A program made the translations under genes and the position numbers. From Dama dama (Eukaryota; Chordata; Mammalia; Artiodactyla; Cervidae): a stretch of 64,000 nucleotides of DNA. Numbering within the stretch: the stretch's first letter is position 1; each line of letters begins with the position of its first letter. The stretch lies in assembly GCF_033118175.1 (NCBI RefSeq), contig NC_083701.1, positions 12,295,501 to 12,359,500 of the forward strand, written 5' to 3'. Below, piece after piece: positions 9,903-21,812 of this stretch. Under the pieces are notes generated by a model. That model saw only the letters and a list, made by a program, of their open reading frames with translations, had not been told where the DNA came from and searched no databases.

Positions 9903-10456
9903 TCATAGTGATGCTTCTAAGGCCCACTTGACTTCACATTCCAGAATGTCTGACTCTAGGTGAATGATCACAGCATCATGCTTATCTGGGTCGTGAAGAT
10001 TTTTTTTGTATAGTTCTTCTGTGTATTCTTGCCACCTCTTCTTAATATCTTCTGCTTCTGTTAGGTCCATGCCATTTCTGTCCTTTATTGTGCTCATCTT
10101 TGCATGAAATATTCCCTTGGTATCTCTAATTTTTTTGAAGAGATCTCTAGCCTTTCCAATTCTATTGTTTTCCTCTATTTTTTTTTTTTTTTGCATTGAT
10201 TGCTGAGGAAGGCTTTCTTATCTCTCTTTGCTATTCTTTGGAATTCTGCATTCACATGAGTATAGCTTTCCTTTTCTCCTTTGCCTTTAGCTTCTCTTCT
10301 TTTCTCAGCTATTTGTAAGGTCTCATTAGACAACCCTTTTGCCTTTTTGCATTTCTTTTTCTTGGGGATGGTCTTGATCACTGCCTCCTGTACAATGTCA
10401 TGAACCTCCATCCACAGTTCTTCAGGCACTCTGTCTATCAGATCTAATCCCTTCAA
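9903..10456 (-). pseudogene. BovB linker between endonuclease and RT, two frames
   Basis: Frames 9903-10196 (ARDLFKKIRDTKGIFHAKMS, then the EYTEELYKKNLHDPDKHD block) and 10175-10456 (starting MKGLDLIDRVPEELW) are the conserved spacer between the endonuclease and the RT. They overlap in different frames because of the lengthened T-run near 10185. Confidence 0.88.
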
Positions 10457-10460
10457 TCTG

Positions 10461-10676
10461 TCACTTCCACTGTATAATCATAGGGATTTGATTTAGGTCA
10501 TATCTGAATGGTCTAGTGGTTTTCTCTACTTTCTTCAACTTAAGTCTGAATTTGGCAATAAGGAGTTCATAATCTGAGCCACAGTCAGCTGCCAGTCTTG
10601 TTTTTTGCTGACTGTATAGAGCTTCTCCATCTTTGGCTGCAAAGAATATCATCAATCTGATGTCTATATTGACCAT
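10461..10676 (-). pseudogene. BovB AP-type endonuclease C-terminal fragment
   Basis: The 71-residue frame contains ADCGSDYELLIAKFRLKLKK, the end of the apurinic-like endonuclease of BovB. In active enzymes of this fold this site is Ser-Asp-His; here the His codon has become Tyr (about position 10570), which should remove catalysis. The N-terminal half of the domain lies beyond the truncation at 10858. Confidence 0.88.
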
Positions 10677-10868
10677 CTAGTGATGTTCATGTGTAGAGTC
10701 TTCTCTTGTGTTGTTGGAAGAGGGTGTTTGCTGTGACCAGCATGTTCTCTTAGCAAAACTCTGTTGGCCTTTGATCTGCTTTGTTTTGTACTCTAAGGCC
10801 CAATTTGCCTGTTACTACAGGTAGCTCTTGACTTCCTACATTTGCAGTCCAGTCTATAATGAGAGGGG

Positions 10869-11394
10869 CACTTGAAGATAATAGAGCAAAGATGCTCAAA
10901 ATGCTACAGGGAACAGGGGCATAAAGAAACACTGTGAAGCAGGCCAGCTGAGGACCCTGGGGAGTATCTCAGGTGGGGACTGAGATAACGCGCGATCTTT
11001 TCAAAGGAAGAAAGAGCCTCTCAGCCCCAGTCTATCACTCCCATACAAGAATCCCAGCCAGAAGTGCTGACTCTTCTAATTGTTTGTGGGAAGCTCTAAA
11101 TAGAGATTTCCACATGATATAAACTGAATTTTAATTTTTTAATTCAAGAGAAGATAGGAATTAAAATGTTCCAGTGAATGAAAGAAAGAAACTGGGCATG
11201 AATTACCCATTCTATAAAAACAGAGAAGACTGAGCTTTGAAAGAAAAATGAGTCACTTGGTTTAATTACTTGAATCTACCCAGCAGTACCTGAGTACCTG
11301 TGTGTCCCAAATGTATTACATCAAAACCAATAACAATAACAACAATAGAAGCCACTTGGCTTTGCTTTAAAATCTATTACATACTGGATGATCT
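10869..11394. other. Unassigned DNA
   Basis: No repeat or gene recognised. It includes short ACAACAAC and AAAG simple runs. Confidence 0.5.
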
Positions 11395-11685
11395 CTACTT
11401 CACACCTGCCACATGCTCACTCATGCTTCTGACACATTAAGTTGCTGAACACTCCTTGGACACAACAGACTTTTCACAGCACTGTGCTTTCTCAAATGCT
11501 ATTTCTTCTGCATGAAATTCTTTTCTGAATACTCCAGAGCAGAGCTAAGGTTTTTCTTTAAACTCCAACTCAGGTGTAACTGTTTCTATCATCCAGTTTA
11601 AGCTTGCTATGTAGAAGTATTCACTTTGTGTTTTGTATTCCTATAGTTCTTTGCTTGTATTCCTGTAAGAGCATTTGCTAAGTTG
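11395..11685 (+). repeat. L2 LINE 3' end, sense
   Basis: CCACATGCTCACTCATGCTT, CACTCCTTGGACACA, TTCTGCATGAAATTCTTTTC, CCAACTCAGGTGTAACTGTT and TTGTATTCCTATAG follow the sense L2 order (amino-acid-like terminal block, then 3' UTR). Diverged but extended. Confidence 0.65.
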
Positions 11686-12016
11686 AATTAAAATACGAGG
11701 CACTTTTTATTTCAAAAGACTGAGCATCTAAAAGTTAGGAACTAAATTTTCAACCTGTTACTCCAGCACACAGAGAGGTTACTGAAATATCATGGGTCCT
11801 CCAGAATCATTTGTTGAAAGAGTAGTGTTCCATTTCTACTTAATATGTAGAATACTGGAAAAGAGTATTGAGTGGAAGATTATAGCTTTTTTTCAACCCA
11901 GTAAGGCCTGAAGCTAGAGGGAACCATACAGCTGAAATCTGGGGAAAGACCACTGTTGCTGAAGAGAGATAAACACAGGCATGCACACTCGGTCTCTGTC
12001 TCTATACACAAGCACA

Positions 12017-12165
12017 TTTTATTTACCCACTCGTCATCAGTATACATGTAGGTTGTTCCCATATTTTGGCTATTGTGTATAATGCTACAATTAACATGGG
12101 AGTTCAGGTATCTCTTTCAGATACTGATCTTCTTTCCTTTGGATATATACTCAGAAGTGGGATCA
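12017..12165 (-). repeat. L1 3' UTR fragment, antisense
   Basis: TTTATTTACCCACTCGTCAT, GGCTATTGTGTATAATGCTA and TTTCCTTTGGATATATACTC match the antisense L1 3' UTR phrase order. It is short and old. Confidence 0.65.
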
Positions 12166-13735
12166 CACCAGTTCTGTGGCATAATGCATAGTGTGTGGGA
12201 TAAGGTCTACCAGGTTTTTCTTAATGCAGTTTCTGCACTTATGATAAAAACATGTATCTCTTGAATGAGTCCATATACAGCATTGATTAGTGGAAAGCTA
12301 TTTGTGTCTACAATATTTTTAATTTATACACATCTCAACATATGACGTTATGCCCTTAGTATATTTTTTACTTATAACTCTCAGCACGTTGGTTGGGCAG
12401 TGACCTTTGGTGAGCCTCGCTGTAATAGGTCTCAGCCAATGACACATGACTTCTACCATGTTAACATGAGTTGCGAATGCTCTGCAACAGGCCACCATGC
12501 TGCTCACTTCACCGTGACCCACCTTTCCCCCATTTATATCATACCCTGTGGTTTTTTAAAAGTTATGATAGCTGACTGAAGATGTGTAAAATATGGGTTA
12601 GATGTGTTACAAAGTAGCTAAAAAAGTATCAGGTTGAGTGCTGGTCCTCTTTCAAGTACATGGTTGAGAAAAGAGGGGGTAAAGGTCAGAAGGCAATTAG
12701 AAACTGGGGAAAGTCTTTTGACAGTATTTCAGGTGTCATAATACCACTATAGCCTAGAACAATTATACAACACTATTTTAACAGTAGTTGGCAGAAACAC
12801 TGGCTGGAGGTATGCTTTAGGCAAATTTAGGGAATTGAAGAAAATAATTTCTAAAACCAGTTAGCTTTCCCATTCTCTAGGATATACCCAACCTCTCTCA
12901 CACTCTTCAAATTGGTCATATGGTCATTTGCTGAACGAATGCCCTAATAATTAATTTATCTCTGTATTATGAATGAGTCATAAATTAATGACAACTGTAC
13001 ATGGCCACTAAAGACTGGGGCTATACATGTAGTCTCCGTAGGCTGTTGCTTGTGTGTATAACTTTCAAGTCCTGGTGTGAGGTTATCCAATTTCTGTAAT
13101 AGAGAGTCAACATTAGATTGTACCTGAGTAATCTGTTATTTATGTTGAGTCCAATCATGGCTTCTTTGGTTAGCTGTTTTTAAGATCACACCTGCAAAAT
13201 TTCTTCCCATGTGCTACTTAAACTTCTGATTCTAAGGAGGTAATTCCCCAAATGATGGTTTCTCAACCTTTGCCACTCATCTCATATTAGGGTAGAATCT
13301 TTTATTTGAAAGCACAGAAAGAAAATATAAACCAACAAGACAGAAAAAGAGAGATTATTTTGCAATGTACCTGGAAAATTGTGAAATTTTGGAGGACCTC
13401 AGATAATATCATGGTGTATGATTATATCATCTTTGGGGTGATTCTTTCTGATTGGGTAACTGTCCTTCTCAGGACAACCAGTGAAGACAGGTAGATGTCA
13501 ACTTGAATCTTGTGTGTCCATCCCTGTAGGTTTGGAATAGGATACTTTTCAAGGTGGAGAGAGAGAGACATTGGCAAAGGGGAGATGAGTACCATGGAGC
13601 TAGCTTATATATTCCTCTGATGCTGTGACTCCTGGAACCCAAAGGATAACTAGGGTGGGATTAAAAGTTCATTTGCTTATGTTCCTTGCTATAACTGGAT
13701 TCCTCTCTACCAAAATCTAACTTGCAAAATATCCT
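12166..13735. other. Unassigned DNA
   Basis: About 1.57 kb with no recognised repeat, RNA gene or protein-like frame. The frames at 12319-12522 and 13306-13494 resemble nothing known to me. Confidence 0.5.
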
Positions 13736-13977
13736 CATGATCCTTTGTTGTTGTTTTGTTGTTTAGTTGCTAAGTCATGTCCAACTCTTGTGATCTCATG
13801 GATTGTAGCCTGTCAGGCTCCTCTGTCCATAGGATTTCCCCAGGTAAGATACTCGAGTGAGTTGCCATTTCCTTCTCCAGGGGATCTTTGCAACCCAGGG
13901 ACCGAACCTGTGGTCTCTCCTGCATTGGCAGACAGATTCTTTACTACTGAGCAACCAGGGAAGCCCCATGATCCTTT
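13736..13977 (-). mobile_element. Bov-tA SINE, antisense, with perfect 11-bp TSD
   Basis: TTGTTTAGTTGCTAAGTCAT, CTCCAGGGGATCTTTGCAAC and GAGCAACCAGGGAAGCCC mark a full-length antisense copy. CATGATCCTTT at 13736-13746 and 13967-13977 is an exact TSD. Confidence 0.95.
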
Positions 13978-14079
13978 ATTCGTCCATAAAGCCTCCAGGA
14001 TAGAATGAATTACTCTTTCTTCTGAAATCCTATAGCACTTATTATCTAAGTCACATTTTCAGTTAAAACCAATCCACTA

Positions 14080-14170
14080 TACATTTCTTGAACTTACATC
14101 ACACATAGGACATTCTGCTAAGGAAATACAGAGATAAAAGAGTCTCTGCTGGCCATTAGGCCATTTTAAA
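14080..14170 (-). repeat. L2 LINE fragment, antisense
   Basis: CACATAGGACATTCTGCTAA followed by GGAAATACAGAGATAAAAGA and GTCTCTGCTGG is the antisense L2 3' UTR order. Confidence 0.55.
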
Positions 14171-14214
14171 TATAACGAGTGAGATCAACATGTCCACGAC
14201 CAACTAGAGATGAG

Positions 14215-14545
14215 GCTTGGCCAATGTGCACTCAAGCACCATGTGCTCCCCTGCCTCTGTCTTGTTAGTGCTTCTTCCTTCTGTCTGCAATGCCCAGTCC
14301 CTAGTATTTATTTCAGATAGAGCCCAAATGTTATTTTCTCTGCAGACCAAGACACTTTTTCTATTAATACACTTCCTCCATAAAAAGAACTAGGCTTATA
14401 AAAGTAATAGTAAGTTATTTGTTCTTATGTGTGTTTTTTGTATCCCACTATAAATGTCTGAAGGGCAATGGGGGTGTATAATTTAATGCCCATTTTCTGG
14501 CATATAGTGTATCAACACAGAGTAAACCATCAATAAATAGAAAAA
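14215..14545 (+). repeat. L2 LINE 3' end, sense
   Basis: Cysteine-poor decayed text from GCTCCCCTGCCTCTGTCTTG through CAAATGTTATTTTCTCTG to CATCAATAAATAG follows the sense L2 terminal order and finishes with the expected 'CAATAAAT' tail. A short A-run follows at 14541-14553. Confidence 0.55.
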
Positions 14546-14699
14546 AAAAAACCATATCTTTTGCCTCTTGTGTGAGTGAGCATGTCAAGTTCTTTTGGAG
14601 CTAGGGGCGCGGAAGACAATGTGTCACAGGAGAAATCACAAACGTTTCATAATTTCCAATGCCTTTGTTCTCTTAACAAGAACCTTGTATACTACCAAA

Positions 14700-14850
14700 A
14701 GTATTTCCATTTTATAGGTGCAAAAACCAAGGCACAGAAGTGAATTGATTTGCTCAAAGTCCTGGGGCTTTAAATGATAGAGCTATGATTTGAACCAGGC
14801 GGTCTAGTTCCAGTGTAGGGCTCTTTAGCAATTTTACTGCCTCCCTAAGA
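14700..14850 (-). repeat. MIR SINE, antisense
   Basis: CCATTTTATAGGTGCAAAAA, CCAAGGCACAGAAGTGAATT, GATTTGAACCAGGCGGTCTA and GGGCTCTTTAGCAATTTTAC are the antisense MIR landmarks in order. Confidence 0.85.
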
Positions 14851-15683
14851 GAATACTATATTTTAAAAATGCATACTATATTCCTAGGATTCAACAACTA
14901 TTATTTCATTTTTGTCTCCTTTTTATTCTGATGTACTTCCATCCCTATCTTAACTGAGCAGAAATTCAAAAGCCAGTGCTTATGGAGGTGCTGAACATCT
15001 TACAAATAAAACACTCTTCCTAAAAAGACACCTAAAGGCAATGATTGGAGAACTTCTCTATATATTTTCTCAAACATTGGAATCTAATTCTCTTGATTCA
15101 GTTTGTATCATTCTAGAGACAGCATTTCCATTAGACCACATGTGAATTTCACTGAAATACCAAAGATTCAAATGAGAGCGTAGCCCAGAGACATTCACTT
15201 ATACCGAAAATAGGCAGAAATCAGCAAATGCCAAGTGATGTAGTCAGAGGTCTCTGGCACAGACCCCTGTGGAGCTTTCATCTGCTGGAAGCATGTCACT
15301 CATCTTGGCATTTTGTGGGGAACCACAACTAAAGGACCAAGGCACATTCCCATAAAATGGTTATCAGATGCAAGTCTGCAGTTTCTCAAAGAGCACCCTG
15401 TGGTTTCGAATTAGCAGTTCACCGCAGAGCTAAAGACAATTCCAGAGGCCTCCTTCTTCAATTCTCCTCAGAAAAAGGAAATTAGTCAAACATAACTGAA
15501 AAGATAAGTAGTTTATTCCCTGTGATTGTCAGATACATTGACTTACCAGAAACACTATGTTGGAAAAAAAAAAAATTAATGCAACTTCTTACATGAGTGA
15601 TGAGAGAGTTACAGAACAATCTTAAACTCCCAGTGACATCTGAGATCTTTAAAAAAATAATTGCATAGAATAAAGAGAGGATT
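14851..15683. other. Unassigned DNA
   Basis: No repeat or gene recognised. An A-run lies at about 15565-15575. Confidence 0.5.
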
Positions 15684-15888
15684 TGCTGTTGTTGTTTAGT
15701 TGCTAAGTCACGTTTGATTCTTTTCGACTCCATGGACTATAGCACGCCAGGTTCCTCTTTCATGGGATTTCCCAGGCAAGAATACTGGAGTGGGTTTCCA
15801 TTTCCTTCTCCAGGGGATCTTCCCAACCCAGGGATCAAACTCAGGTCTCCTGCTTGGAGGCAGATTCTTTACTACTGAGCCACCAGGG
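15684..15888 (-). mobile_element. Bov-tA SINE, antisense
   Basis: TTGTTTAGTTGCTAAGTCAC, AGAATACTGGAGTGGGTTTC, CTCCAGGGGATCTTCCCAAC and CTACTGAGCCACCAGGG. The last bases of the SINE head (normally AAGCCC) are missing, so the copy has a small 5' truncation. Confidence 0.93.
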
Positions 15889-16194
15889 CTCAGCTTAGTT
15901 AAAACTAATCACTGCAAGAATGCTAATCCAACATAAATACATTCAGAGTTTTAAAAGAGTTTTCAGGATATCTTACTGGTCCTTTTGACTAATTGAATAA
16001 AACAAAAAATTGCAGCCCACATGGTGACATTTACATCAAATAAATACCCATGAAAGAGTTGTGATGTAAGTTCATTACGAAAAATTTCAGCTTTCAATGA
16101 AATGAGGACTTAGCCTATATACTTTGTCCATCAAATATTCCAAGCAAAACTTGACATGCTGAAATGAGCTTAGGAGACAAATGGCTACGATTTG
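15889..16194. other. Unassigned DNA
   Basis: About 300 bp of AT-rich sequence with nothing I can identify. Confidence 0.5.
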
Positions 16195-16325
16195 CCCTCA
16201 GATACCAATGAGAAAATGTAGACTCAGCAGGGTGACTTGGATTTCCTAAGATTCCATAGGTCCTGCAAATAAGCAGGGCCTTCAAACACTGCCTTCCTAA
16301 CTCTTAACCCAATGTTTCTTCTACC
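16195..16325 (-). repeat. MIR SINE, antisense
   Basis: AATGAGAAAATGTAGACTCA, TTCCTAAGATTCCATAGGTC and CAAACACTGCCTTCCTAACT follow the antisense MIR core. Confidence 0.65.
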
Positions 16326-16973
16326 ATGAATACAGTTGTAGTTGAAAAAGATGTCTGAATTATTTTCTACTCTCTTAAGTTTGTTGAGACTTGTGGCCCA
16401 GTATGTAATCTAACTTGGAGAATGTTCCATATGCACTTGAAATGAATACTTGTTTTTGCTGTTTAGGGATGGACTGTTCGATAGATATCAAGTCTAACAC
16501 ATCATTTAAAGCCACTGTTTCCTTATTTTCTGTTTGTATGAAAGTAAACATCAGTTACAGGAAGAAAAATGGGAAAATACAAACACATGATGACTGAACA
16601 ACATGTTACCATGACAACAAAAAATTCAATGGATCAATGGAGAAATCAAAAGGGAAATCACAGAAAACCTTGAGACAAACGCAAATAAAAACATGACTTT
16701 CTAAAATCTATGGGATGCAGCAAAAGCAATTCTAAGAGGAAAGTTTATGTCTCAAGAAACAAAAATAATCTCAAATAAACAACATAGCCTACCATTTAAA
16801 AATAAGAAAAAGAAAAACAAAGAAAGTCCCAAGTCAACAGAAGGAAGGAAATAATAAAGATCAGAGAGAAAATAAATGAATGGGGAAAAAAATAGGAAAT
16901 GAAAGTAAGAACTATTTTTCAAAAAGATAAAACAAAATTGTTAAGCCTGTAGGTTCGTTAGAAAGAGGGATAG

Positions 16974-17300
16974 GGGCTTCCCTGGTGGTACAGTGGTTAA
17001 AAATCTGCCTTGCAATGCAAGGGGTATCAATTTAATCCCTGGTCCAGGAAAATCCCACATGCTGCAGAGCAACTCAGCCTTTGCCCCACAGCTCCTGAGC
17101 CAGCGCTCTAGAGCCCATGAGCCACAACTACTGAAGCCTGCACGTAGAGCCTGGATTCCACAAGACAGGTTACTGCAATGAGAAGCCTGCCCACCACAAC
17201 TAAGAGCAGCCCCTGCTCGCAGCAACTAGAGAAAGCTGATGTGCAGCAACGAACACCCACCACCGGCAAAAAATAAAATAAAATAAATAAATCTTTTTAA
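16974..17300 (+). mobile_element. CHR-type SINE nested in the L1
   Basis: GGGCTTCCCTGGTGGTACAG, the GCAACTCAGCCTTTGCCCC block, GAGCCCATGAGCCACAACTA and GCAACTAGAGAAAGC lead into a tail of AATAAAATAAATAAAT units. This is the long CHR layout, about 310 bp. It interrupts the L1 ORF2. The flanks GGGATAGG and GGGTAGG are only a weak TSD candidate. Confidence 0.9.
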
Positions 17301-18180
17301 AAAATGGGTAGGAAGAAAGGACCCAAAACACAAAATATGAAAGAGGACATATTATCATCAATACCACAGAAATACAAAAAAATTATCAGAATACTCTGAA
17401 CAGCTATATGTCAACAAATTGGAAAATCTAGAAGAAACTGATTGATTCCTAAAAGCATACAACCTTTTCAGACTGAATCAGGAAGAAACAGATAATCTAA
17501 GCAGAAAAATTACTAGTATTGAAATTAAATTAGTAATCAAAATACTCCCAACAAAGTTCAAGACCAGGTAGTTTCACAGGGGCATTCTACCAAACATATA
17601 AAGAAGAGTTAATACCAAAAAAAAAAAAAAAAAGAAGAAGAAGATAAGACAATGCTCTCAAATTCACTGTAAGAGGCCATGGTTAGTTACACACATAGCA
17701 AAGACATTACAAACACAAAAAGGAAAATTACAGGTAGTACCCCTGATGAAGAGAGATGTAAAATTCCTCAAAATATTAGCAAACTAGATTCCACAATACA
17801 TAAAAAGTATCATGCTCATGAGCAAGTGGGATTTGTCCCAGGGATTCAAGGATGGCTCAATATCCAAAAAAAAAAAAAAATCAATATGATACACCATTTT
17901 AACAAAAGAAGGATAAAATATTGCATGGATTCTGCAAAGCAATTATCCTTCAATTAAAAAATAAATAAATTTTAAAAAACACTTAGATTAGGTCAATGGA
18001 TGCAGAAAAAACATTTAGCAAAATTCAAAACCCTATTGTGATTAAAACCTCTCAACAAATACAGAAAGAACATTTCTTAAAGTAATAAAGGCTATTTATG
18101 AAAAATCCATGGCTAACATCATCCTCAATGGTGAAAAGTTGAAAGTTTTCCCTTTAAAATAAAAAATAACACAAGGATGC

Positions 18181-18813
18181 TCATTCTCATCACTTCTATT
18201 TAACACAGTATTTGAAGTTCTAGCCACAGCAACCAGAAGAGATAAAGAAACAAAAAGCATCCAACTCAAATGGGAAGAAGTAAAACTGTCACTATTTCCA
18301 GATGGCATAATACTATATACACAAAACCTTAAAGTCTCAATGATAAAACAATTAGAACAAATACATGAATTCAGTAAAGTTACAGGTACAAGATTAATAA
18401 ACAGACACCTGTTGCTTTTCTACATGCTAATAAAGAACTATCTGAAAGAGAAAGCAAGAAACCAACCCTCCATTTATAATCACATCATAAAGAATAAAAT
18501 ATCTATGTATAAACTTAAACAAGGAGGTGAAAGATCTATGATCTGAAAACTATAAAACACTGAACAAGGAAATTGAAGATGATACAAAGAAATAGAAAGA
18601 TATCCCATTTTCATGGGTTTGAACAACACTGTTAAAATTTCCTTACTACCCAAAGTCATCTACAGATTCAATGCAATCCCTATCAAAATATCCATGACAG
18701 TTTCCACAGAACTAGCACAAATAATCCACAAAAAAACCATGAATTACCTACCGATGACCTTGAGGAAAAAGAACAAAGCAAGAGGTATCATGCTCCCTGA
18801 CTTCAGACTATGA
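18181..18813 (+). pseudogene. L1 ORF2 reverse transcriptase remnant
   Basis: Translating across breaks gives recognisable L1 ORF2 text around the catalytic centre and after it: LEQIHEFSKVTGTRLINRH at 18340-18420, QPSIYNHIIKNK near 18462, and VIYRFNAIPIKISMTVS near 18655. Stop codons and frameshifts separate the blocks. The catalytic FADD box is FPDG (18295-18306), which loses one of the two metal-binding aspartates. Confidence 0.88.
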
Positions 18814-20109
18814 TACAAAGCTAAAGTAATCAAAATATGGTAGTGGCACAAAAACAGACACAGATCAAGTGGACAAAATAGATAGCCCAGAAGTAAATCC
18901 ACACACTTCTGGTCAATTAATCTACAATAAAGGAGATGTACACAAGGTGAAAAAGACAGTCTTCAATGAATGGTGTTAGGAAAACTGGACAGCTATGCAC
19001 AAGAGATTGAAATCAGAACATTTTCTCATGCCATTTGCAAAAATGAACTCAAAGTGGATTAAAGATAAACATAAGACTGGAAACCATACAACTCCTAGGG
19101 AAGAAAAAAAAAAAAAACAAACAGGCAGTTCAGTCTTTGACATAAGTCTTAGCAATACTTTTTTGGATTTATCTCTTCAGGCAAGAAAAACAACCAAAAA
19201 TAATCAAATGAGACCTATTCAAACTTAAAAGGTTTTGTACAGTAAAGGAAATCATCAAAAAAAATTAATAAATAGCTTACTGAATGGGATAAGATATTTG
19301 CAAATGATGTTTCGAATCAGGGGTTAATACCAAAAATATATATATAACCTCAGTATAAAATAAACAATCCCAACTAAAAAATGAGAAGAGCTGAATAGAC
19401 AGTTTTTCAAAGAAGACATCTAGATGGCCAACAGACACATGAAAAGATGCTCAACATCACTAAGCATCCATGAAGTTCAAATCAAAACCATGATGCGATA
19501 TCACTTCACACCTTTCATAATGGCTATCATCAAAACCACAACAAATAATAAATGCTGGTGAGGATGTGGAGTAAAGGGAACTCTAATATACTGTTGGTGG
19601 GAATGTAAATTTTTGCAGCCACTATAGAAAAACACTATGGAGATTCCACAAAATGTTAAAAATAGAACTACCATAATAATATCTAGCAATTCTAATCACT
19701 ACATTGCCTGAGAATACATATGAAGAAAATGAAAACTAGAAAAGATATGTGCACCCCAATGTTCATAGAAGCATTATTTATAATAGCCAAAGTATGGAAG
19801 CAACTTAAGCATCCACGAACAGAAGATTGGATAAAGAGGATATGACTACGCACGCTAGAACATAGTCAAAAAAGAATGAAATTCTGCCATTTGCAACAAC
19901 ATGAATGGACCTGGAGAATATCCTTAATAAGTCAGACAAGAAAGATGAAGGCTGTGTGCTGTCACTTCTATGTGGAATCTAAAAATGTAAAATGAATGAA
20001 TATGAGAAACATGAACAGACTCATAGATACAAAGAACAAACTAATGGTTACCAGTGGAGAGAGGTAGGGGAGGGACAAAATAGACAAGATTAAGAGGTAC
20101 AGACTACAA

Positions 20110-20242
20110 ATACAAATAACAGATAAATATAAAATACAAAACAAATAACAGATAAATATAAGATAAATAACATACACGTATGTAATGTGAAGTATAGGGT
20201 GTATATGTGTGTGTGTATGTATATATATATACATATATATAA
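20110..20242. repeat. Duplication and TG/TA microsatellite in the L1 3' UTR
   Basis: CAAATAACAGATAAATATAA appears twice (about 20110-20130 and 20142-20161). It is followed by a TATATGTGTGTGTGTATG and (AT)n tract at 20200-20242. Both sit where the L1 3' UTR normally has a short AT-rich run. Confidence 0.85.
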
Positions 20243-20337
20243 TTCTAAATGGGGTATAATCTATAAAAAGCATGGAACCACTACGTCATATATAGTGAAA
20301 CCAACAATGTAAATCAACTCATTAAAAAAAAAAAAAA

Positions 20338-21529
20338 ATAAGCACTTAAAGTTCCTAAACCCTTCAATGTACATTCTAACGACACAGAATTCACAAAATT
20401 GAGAATCAAGTAAGTATAGAAACTACTTAAGGATTTGAACAAGAATTTCTTCAGAGAGTTTGAATGAGCTAATGTGAGTAAAGCACCTAGCAGAATTAGT
20501 GAATATTTGTTGAATAAATATCAACTTAGAAGCAATGCCTGTGATGATGTTTTGTAAGCTGAGACATTTAATTATTCTTGTGTTGAGTCTTAGTTGTGAC
20601 TTCCTGCCCAGCCTCTTGATAAAAGAATAAAATTTCCTAAGCTCACTCTTGACTAGGATCTCAGGCCTTGCTTCAGTGTAAATGCTTAACTTGTAAACAA
20701 TAATTTGGAAGAGTTTGTAAATGAGGTGATGTCACAGCGGGCACATTCTCCATGTGCCTTGAAAGGAAGTATGAAAAATTGCTGTTGGCCTGTGATGGAG
20801 ATAGGCATTTTCCACTCAGAGAATTAAGCTCATTCTACAACTCTTAGATTAATGTCAGTGCATTCTCCTAACCAAAGGAATTTTGCATTAGAGTAGGCAG
20901 CTGCTTTCACCTCTCCAGCTGCACCTCCTCAACAAACTCAGTTGATATTCATGTAGAACACAAGGCTCCAATGTGGGAATAAATGCTAGATTAGCTAATA
21001 ACAGAGGTCCCTTCTTCCTGCTTCTATTACCCCTTGAATAGCTATTCTGACTGTTAAATCCATTTTTATTTCAAACAGAAGAACAAATTCCAGCAATTAG
21101 TGAACATTTTACAGTTCTTGACCTGTTTATAAGAGCATGTTTCTGTTGTACATATTATATGAGAAGTCAATAAGTAGAGCATGCTTCATTAATTGCAGCT
21201 GCTTTTATGCATACCAATTTTTTCTACCACATTCACTAACTTAAAATGCAGTAGCTCAAAGAACAAAATACAAAAAAAAAAGTTTATTATTTAAAGCCAA
21301 AGTTGTTTAACTAAGGAAAATGACTAAAATTTAGCATAATACCCTTAAAGAAGAAATTTAACCTCAGCAATTGCTTAAAGAGACAGTAGTCAGCCAGAGT
21401 ATTGAAAATATTTCTACACTGTATAAAATAATTATTTAATAGTGCTTTGGAAAATGTTCAGTTATAAGCACAACGTCAAGGTATCGTCCGTTCCATTATG
21501 TATACATTTTGATACTGGTACTGAAATAT
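20338..21529. other. Mostly unassigned, with a MIR/L2-like 3' end
   Basis: GTAAAGCACCTAGCAGAATT then AATATTTGTTGAATAAAT at 20450-20525 resembles the sense 3' end of MIR or L2. I recognise nothing else in this 1.2 kb. An A-run lies at about 21271-21281. Confidence 0.45.
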
Positions 21530-21579
21530 GATTTATATTTAACAAAATTCACTTATTATAACTGAGCAGCTCAATGATT

Positions 21580-21812
21580 TTTAGTAAATTGTTGTTGTGC
21601 TAATAGCTTAGTCGTATCTGACTCTTGTGACCCCATGGGCTATAGTCCACCACACTCCTCTGTCCATGGAATTCTCCAGGCTAGAATACTGAAGTGAGTT
21701 GCCATTCCCTTCTCCAGGGGATCTTTCTGACCCAGGAATTGAACCCAGGTATTCTGCATTGCAGGCAGATTCTTGACTGTCTTAGCCACCAGGGAAGCCC
21801 CTTTAGTAAATT
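21580..21812 (-). mobile_element. Bov-tA SINE, antisense, with perfect 11-bp TSD, nested in L1
   Basis: GCTAATAGCTTAGTCGTATC, CCATGGAATTCTCCAGGC, CTCCAGGGGATCTTTCTGAC and CCACCAGGGAAGCCC mark it. TTTAGTAAATT at 21580-21590 and 21802-21812 is an exact TSD inside the L1. Confidence 0.95.

Larger units (their letters stand above)
8411..10868 (-). mobile_element. BovB LINE, 5'-truncated, with perfect 10-bp TSD
   Basis: On the minus strand the element runs from the end of the endonuclease (about 10858) through the reverse transcriptase to the TGAACTGAA-type 3' end at 8421. The order of landmarks is collinear with BovB throughout. ATGAGAGGGG flanks it exactly at 8411-8420 and 10859-10868. The coding region is broken into at least five frames, so the copy is dead. 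A T-run at about 10180-10191 is an expansion inside the coding region. Confidence 0.95.
16555..20337 (+). mobile_element. L1 LINE: ORF2 remnant plus 3' UTR, 5'-truncated
   Basis: Sense L1 from the ORF2 reverse transcriptase (GCAGCAAAAGCAATTCTAAG at about 16718) through the C-terminal region (ATCTACAGATTCAATGCAAT) to a 3' UTR (AATAGCCAAAGTATGGAAGC; GTATAATCTATAAAAAGCAT) and a terminal A15 run at 20322-20337. ORF2 is cut into many short frames, among them 17679-17957, 18340-18546, 18613-18813 and 18995-19228, so it is dead. The RT catalytic box reads FPDG at 18295-18306 instead of FADD. Its landmarks suggest an L1MA-type age. A CHR SINE sits inside it at 16974-17300. No TSD was found. Confidence 0.93.
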
